From a bacterium (GTDB taxonomy: Bacteria; Electryoneota; Electryoneia; Electryoneales; Electryoneaceae), in assembly GCA_020444265.1 (NCBI GenBank), contig JAHLLH010000001.1:558001-622000 (forward strand): 64,000 bases of DNA, in the 5' to 3' direction. The notes beneath the pieces were generated by a model that saw only the letters and a list, made by a program, of their open reading frames with translations, was not told the DNA's origin and ran no database searches. Positions 60,264 to 64,000 of the stretch are shown here, piece after piece (within the stretch, counting starts at the first letter, position 1; every line of letters starts with the position of its first letter). Made by a program: the position numbers and the translations under genes.

Positions 60264-60665
60264 CTACAGCAGTACAGCGCTGTCGATCTGGGTAAAAACG
60301 TTCTCCTTAGCGTTGTCACCATGAAGCGCGGTAATCACCGTCCGGTTCTCCACGCTGACAATCAGGGCGAGATCCCGAAGGACAAACAGGGATTCCTTTG
60401 CACCTTTTTCCGCCGCCCGATCAAGCGCATCGTCGATCTTCTTCAGATCGGCCTGATCGAGCGAAATGCCACGCTGCAGCAATCTCTGCGAAGCGTGAGC
60501 GGAAACGGTGACATTCGGAACATCCTGTGTCGCCTTCGCATTTGTCAGCGCCTCTTTAAAGACGCCTGACCCTTCGCGGGTTTCACCTGGTTTCGGACTC
60601 TTGGCAGGCCCGACCGGCTGAACGCCGCCCAGGTGAGCCTGAATACGTTGCGAGTCCCAGTTCAT
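60264..60665 (-). CDS. Flagellar operon protein (TIGR02530-like)
   Basis: A 133-residue protein. The C-terminal part has VSAHASQRLLQRGISLDQAD, IDDALDRAAEKGAKESLFVL, ALIVSVENRTVIT and VFTQIDSAVLL, which matches the 'flagellar operon protein' family found between flgD and flgE in Firmicutes and many diderms. Function is not established. It starts eight bases after flgD. Confidence 0.88.
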   Translation of the reverse strand: MNWDSQRIQAHLGGVQPVGPAKSPKPGETREGSGVFKEALTNAKATQDVPNVTVSAHASQRLLQRGISLDQADLKKIDDALDRAAEKGAKESLFVLRDLALIVSVENRTVITALHGDNAKENVFTQIDSAVLL

Positions 60666-60673
60666 GATCCCTC

Positions 60674-61420
60674 CTACAAACCGATTCTGTTGAAGAGACC
60701 GGCCACGATTCCATTGGAATCGCCACCACCTTCGGACTCGGTCTGACGAATCTCGACGACATCACCGAACCCAATCCGCTGGCCATTGATCACCAGCACA
60801 GCTCCACCTGCTTCGTACCGCACTGCCTGCACCGTACCAATCAGATAGGGCGATACACGAACACTCGCACCAGAGGCATTGGTTGCCGTCAGCTGGAGGG
60901 TGTAAGACCCATCCGGAAGGGTATGACCATCGTCATCCTTGCCGTTCCAGGAAACCGATTGGTCCCCTGAGTTCAAGGTGCTAGTTTCAAACGTGCGTAC
61001 AACTTCACCGGCAGAATTGAGAATTGAGACGTTAACCTTGCCAGATGAGGCAAGATCGAACGTGATATCATTCGCGTCACCATTTTCCACCAACACCTGG
61101 TTTCCAGCTGCTTTGACCGTTTGTCCGACCAAGGTAGCTGACATGGTGTTGTTGATGGATTGGGCGAGAATGATGTCGGCTTGTAGGCCTTGTTCCGTCA
61201 CCGTGTTCAGGTTCTGCATCTCTTCGAGCTGAGTGAATTGGGCCAGGGATGCTGCGTATTCCTGTGAATCCATCGGATTCATCGGATCCTGGTTCCGCAT
61301 CTGCTCGATGAGAAGCTTAAGAAACCCGTTCTTGTCGATTTCGCCCGGGGCAGCCTCAGAGCCGAGTGTGGTCGGCAATCGGCCAACCAACCCGTTGAGT
61401 GTTGTGACTCCATCGGGCAT
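60674..61420 (-). CDS. flgD: Hook capping protein FlgD
   Basis: A 248-residue protein. The conserved N-terminal part holds KNGFLKLLIEQMRNQDPMNP and EYAASLAQFTQLEEMQNLN; the C-terminal Tudor/Fn-III-type part has VSWNGKDDDGHTLPDGSY. It scaffolds hook assembly. The ATG at 61420 has AAAGGAG at an ideal distance; the frame could extend only five residues further. A strong sigma-54-like promoter lies 86 bases upstream. Confidence 0.95.
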   Translation of the reverse strand: MPDGVTTLNGLVGRLPTTLGSEAAPGEIDKNGFLKLLIEQMRNQDPMNPMDSQEYAASLAQFTQLEEMQNLNTVTEQGLQADIILAQSINNTMSATLVGQTVKAAGNQVLVENGDANDITFDLASSGKVNVSILNSAGEVVRTFETSTLNSGDQSVSWNGKDDDGHTLPDGSYTLQLTATNASGASVRVSPYLIGTVQAVRYEAGGAVLVINGQRIGFGDVVEIRQTESEGGGDSNGIVAGLFNRIGL

Positions 61421-61505
61421 CCTGTCTCCTTTCATCTTTGTGGGCTTTCGCCCGGTGAACTAAAGAGCTGAAAACGATTTCTTTCGACTACTGCTTTAAG
61501 ATTTC

Positions 61506-61521
61506 AGCAAAGCGCATGCCA
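61506..61521 (-). promoter_or_regulatory. Sigma-54-like promoter upstream of flgD
   Basis: On the minus strand TGGCATGCGCTTTGCT, which differs from TGGCAC-N5-TTGCW at a single base and keeps the GG-N10-GC spacing. It lies in the 176-base gap between fliK and flgD. The best sigma-54 motif in the window; together with those upstream of flhA and flgF it suggests an RpoN-controlled middle class of flagellar genes. The RpoN activator is not encoded here. Confidence 0.82.
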
Positions 61522-61560
61522 CACAATCGAAGCATGATGTTCGTACTATTTCTAAGGATA

Positions 61561-61596
61561 CCTGTACCGCGCGCGGCAAAGCTTGCCGCACACAGG
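61561..61596 (-). terminator. Hairpin directly after fliK
   Basis: GCGGCAA / TTGCCGC (61573-61589, loop of three) is flanked by CCTGT / ACAGG, forming a long stem that abuts the fliK stop. There is no T-run after it, so termination is not certain. It separates the fliK transcript from the flgD promoter, and it could also be a binding site for the RpoN activator. Confidence 0.55.
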
Positions 61597-63762
61597 TTAT
61601 CCCATGTATTCAACAGTGTTCGTTCCTGTATTCAGACGGCGTGGAATCGCGGTTTCTTCAGGCGAAGCAGATTCACTGCGACTGCTTCCCTGCTGACCCT
61701 CTGCTGAGGAACCTTTACCTGATTGTCCCTCACGATCAGCGGTACGCTGGTCGTGTGCATCCTCTGAACGCTCTGCACCACTCTGGATATCGAATTTCTC
61801 AACCTGAATTCCTGATTGGGCGAGTTGTTCACGAATCATCGGCAATTGCTGTTCAATCGCACGAGCAGCCTCAGGATGCGCAGCTCGCATAGAAACATCG
61901 TATCGGCCGTCCTTCTTGTGAATCTGGACGGCTATGGAACCCAGTGATGCGGGCTTCAACCGGACGTTTATACGGGTCTCACCGTTTCCGTGCAGCACTT
62001 TAGCATTTGTTTCCAGTTTGGTTAACACTTCCTGGAGATTCGTCAATGCTTTGTGCGTTTCACCGCCTTGAGTTGTATGTGAAGACTGTGGCATTGGAGA
62101 CGAAGCTGGATGCGCTGATTGTTGGACTTGTGGTGCTTTAGCCGAGGTAGCAGCACCGTTGTCCGACACCTGCGAAACAGGATTGGAAGCCTGTGGTGTG
62201 GCTTGAGCATTGACCTTGACTTCACGGCGGGCTGCCGTGGCCTCTGCCTTGCCAAATCGGCCACCTTGTGGTTCAGTCCGTTGCTTCCCCTCACGAGTAC
62301 GACCCAGACGGCTGTCATCTCCTCGTGGAACAGCACCCGGTCGAGCTGAACGAGCTCGTGCTCGACCTGATGGCTGCAAGTCACCCGGAGTGTGCATCCG
62401 CCATCCACGTGCCTTCATCCCCTCAACACCATTATCCACAGGCTGAGCAATGGTAGATTTCGGTGTGGATTGGGTGGCGTTTTGAACGGGTGCTTCTCGT
62501 TGCTGAGCGGCACGTTCATTGGACTGAGGGCGAGCATCCGGTTTTGCCGGATTTACTTGCTTTGCCTGCTTCGCCGATTCGAAAGTCCGACCCTGTGGTG
62601 ACTCCTGCTTCCCGGTGTTTGACTGTTCTTTCGCCAGTCCTGCGGGCAGCTTCACGTCCTGGGCTGCAGCTGGTTTCGGCTTTGTTGCAGCTGGATCAGC
62701 AGCAGGTTTGGCCGTCTGCTGATTCACAGATTTCTCAGGTGCTGTATTGCCCTGACGGAGGGCCTTGACGATCTGGTTGCGTCGTTCACTTTCACTCAAC
62801 GGCGCCGCTTTTTCCTCGGTCCGCTGGAATGTAATGCGTTCTACAACTTCTCCATTGCGAGCCTGGGACGCGTCAACAGGGATCGTTTGCTTGTGACCAG
62901 CACTTTGGAGCGTTGGTTTTTCGATCTTGCCAGCTCCATTACCTGCTGCAGTCTTTTGGCCCTTCTCAGCGGGAGCTTCTGGAACTGGAAGACCCGTCCG
63001 GGAATCTATCCGCTGTGGTTTGAACTTCTTTACACGCGGCTGGGTTGGATCGGCCAGCTCGACCTTTTCCTCCCCACCACCCTTCGCTTTGATGGTTCCA
63101 TCTCTTCCTACTGCGGACTCCGCTTTCCCATCATCGCTACCTTTTTTGGCAGCATTCATCGCTTCGGCAAGCGCACGAAGGGAGCTTGCATCACCACCAC
63201 GACTTCTCGATAGATGGGATTTGACTTGCTCCAGCCAGGCTGCATCTACTGCAAAGTCTTCGTTCTTCGACTCTTCTTTAAGCTTTTTCTTGAGACGTCC
63301 ATCTTTGTTGCCGGGAGTCTCAATTTTACCAGAGAGGATGCCTAGTCTGAGCTCTTCCGTTTCTCGAAGATGGGCTTTGACCTGCTTGCGGAATTGTGGA
63401 ATGGCACGCGAAACACCGCCATTGTTACTCAGTTGAAGTTCCCTGCGCAACGCTGGATCTGCTGCTACCTTGTTCGATTTGCCAAGGCGACCTGCACGTT
63501 GAACACGAATCTTTTTCGCGCCAGCCTCCGTGCCGACCGTTTCAACCTTCAGGGGCGTACCATGTTTGTCGATAAAGGGTATTTTCTCGAACGATACCTC
63601 TCGGCCACCACGCACGTAGGCGACGGGGCGTGTGTTTTTCTTCCCGAGGATGGAGTTCAGCAGTTTCCCGAAGGGGCTGGCAGCCTTTTGTTTCCCTGAT
63701 CGACCAGCCGCTGCTGCTTCTCTGCCCCCAGGCGAGAAGAGCTGACTTAGTATCGCTTTCAT
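61597..63762 (-). CDS. fliK: Hook-length control protein FliK
   Basis: A 721-residue protein, longer than enteric FliK (~405). Most of it is a Lys/Gln/Ala/Pro-rich, low-complexity ruler region. The folded C-terminal Flg_hook domain is at about residues 580-660: GETRINVRLKPASLGSIAVQ and REQLAQSGIQVEKFDIQ. FliK measures the hook and triggers the FlhB switch. A long ruler region would fit with the large FlgE. Start ATG overlaps the preceding stop as TGATG. Confidence 0.92.
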   Translation of the reverse strand: MKAILSQLFSPGGREAAAAGRSGKQKAASPFGKLLNSILGKKNTRPVAYVRGGREVSFEKIPFIDKHGTPLKVETVGTEAGAKKIRVQRAGRLGKSNKVAADPALRRELQLSNNGGVSRAIPQFRKQVKAHLRETEELRLGILSGKIETPGNKDGRLKKKLKEESKNEDFAVDAAWLEQVKSHLSRSRGGDASSLRALAEAMNAAKKGSDDGKAESAVGRDGTIKAKGGGEEKVELADPTQPRVKKFKPQRIDSRTGLPVPEAPAEKGQKTAAGNGAGKIEKPTLQSAGHKQTIPVDASQARNGEVVERITFQRTEEKAAPLSESERRNQIVKALRQGNTAPEKSVNQQTAKPAADPAATKPKPAAAQDVKLPAGLAKEQSNTGKQESPQGRTFESAKQAKQVNPAKPDARPQSNERAAQQREAPVQNATQSTPKSTIAQPVDNGVEGMKARGWRMHTPGDLQPSGRARARSARPGAVPRGDDSRLGRTREGKQRTEPQGGRFGKAEATAARREVKVNAQATPQASNPVSQVSDNGAATSAKAPQVQQSAHPASSPMPQSSHTTQGGETHKALTNLQEVLTKLETNAKVLHGNGETRINVRLKPASLGSIAVQIHKKDGRYDVSMRAAHPEAARAIEQQLPMIREQLAQSGIQVEKFDIQSGAERSEDAHDQRTADREGQSGKGSSAEGQQGSSRSESASPEETAIPRRLNTGTNTVEYMG

Positions 63763-64000
63763 CAGATTGAGCTCCTCGCGTAGGCACGGGAGAGGTATTT
63801 CGCCACTTCTGCAGCACGCTCACGAGGCATGGCGGCGAGAATCCGTGCCGCCTGTCGCTGCTTCATCTTAAGCAGCAGTTCCGCATTGGCCTTGTCCCCA
63901 AGCCGGTTCATGATGGCTGCAGCATCGGCAGGTTTCATCTGCTCGACAATTTTTGACAGACGAGCAGCATTCGCCTGGTCCAGACTGTCCGCCTGTGTTG
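63762..64000 (-). CDS. MotE-like flagellar protein (C-terminal fragment; 5' end outside window)
   Basis: The frame that enters from the right edge and ends at the TGA overlapping the fliK start encodes 78 residues. Segments such as LSKIVEQMKPADAAAIMNRL and ILAAMPRERAAEVAKYL match the MgtE-N/MotE family C-terminal domain, usually encoded between fliJ and fliK. MotE chaperones MotC in rhizobia; in other bacteria its role is unclear. Start and N-terminal part cannot be seen. Confidence 0.8.
   Translation of the reverse strand, partial: TQADSLDQANAARLSKIVEQMKPADAAAIMNRLGDKANAELLLKMKQRQAARILAAMPRERAAEVAKYLSRAYARSSI

Noticed and set aside
62043-62446. Open frames within fliK on both strands
   Set aside because: They are shadows of the low-complexity, Gln/Ala/Pro-rich ruler region of FliK and contain no domains.
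1-64000. CRISPR arrays, tRNA/rRNA genes, insertion sequences
   Set aside because: No regularly spaced repeats, no tRNA cloverleaf noticed in the gaps, no transposase-like frame; most gaps are too short to hide them.

Overview
The window is a stretch of chromosome from a motile, Gram-negative (diderm) bacterium. FlgH and FlgI homologues (outer-membrane and peptidoglycan rings) and a Wzy-type surface polysaccharide locus support the diderm call. FliY-like FliN, FlbD, the 'flagellar operon protein' next to flgD, FlhF/FlhG, and the FlgN/FlgK/FlgL order resemble the flagellar loci of deltaproteobacteria, Firmicutes and deep-branching or candidate phyla rather than enterics. I cannot name the phylum from sequence alone.

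Region 1 (1-7009, + strand) holds the 3' end of an NhaC-type Na+/H+ antiporter. It is followed by a tightly packed polysaccharide operon: a Wzz-like co-polymerase, an O-antigen polymerase/ligase-like membrane protein, a GT4 and a membrane GT2 glycosyltransferase, and a WbaP-type initiating phosphoglycosyltransferase. Region 2 (7032-11105, + strand) is housekeeping: serS, trkA, trkH. A hairpin separates it from the convergent minus-strand block.

Region 3 (11166-64000, all on the minus strand) is one very large flagellar supercluster. In transcription order (right to left) it reads: motE-like (cut by the window edge), fliK, flgD, flagellar operon protein, flgE, flbD, motA, motB, fliL, fliM, fliN/fliY, fliO, DUF342/FapA, fliP, fliQ, a REC-PAS-histidine kinase, a REC-HD-GYP regulator, fliR, flhB, flhA, flhF, flhG, a small membrane protein, fliA, a small hydrophilic protein, a SwrB-like membrane protein, flgF, flgG, flgA, flgH, flgI, flgJ (with a lytic transglycosylase domain), flgN, flgK, flgL. 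Then come about 13 kb of glycosyltransferase genes, two unknown genes, fliC, fliD, fliS, flgM and dnaJ. Many junctions are 4-bp ATGA/GTGA or TGATG overlaps, so genes are probably translationally coupled over long distances.

Promoter-like motifs suggest a hierarchy. Sigma-54-type -24/-12 elements lie upstream of flgD, flhA and flgF. A sigma-28-type element with a perfect GCCGATAA -10 box lies upstream of fliC. The fliC-fliD-fliS-flgM unit places the anti-sigma factor under the sigma factor it would inhibit.

The most unusual part is the glycosyltransferase island between flgL and fliC (16136-30055). It has three GT9 domains, three CgeB-type domains, and a 1064-residue protein with two GT2-like domains plus TPRs, several as fusions not usually seen together. 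Its position next to flagellin strongly suggests filament or hook glycosylation, possibly by an undescribed modular system. Other points of interest are a two-component/HD-GYP pair inserted inside the export-gate genes, a FlgM with a duplicated C-terminal motif, and a SwrB-like protein with a large exported domain downstream of fliA. No tRNA, rRNA, CRISPR array or insertion sequence was seen, and no gene-free stretch exceeds about 200 bases.
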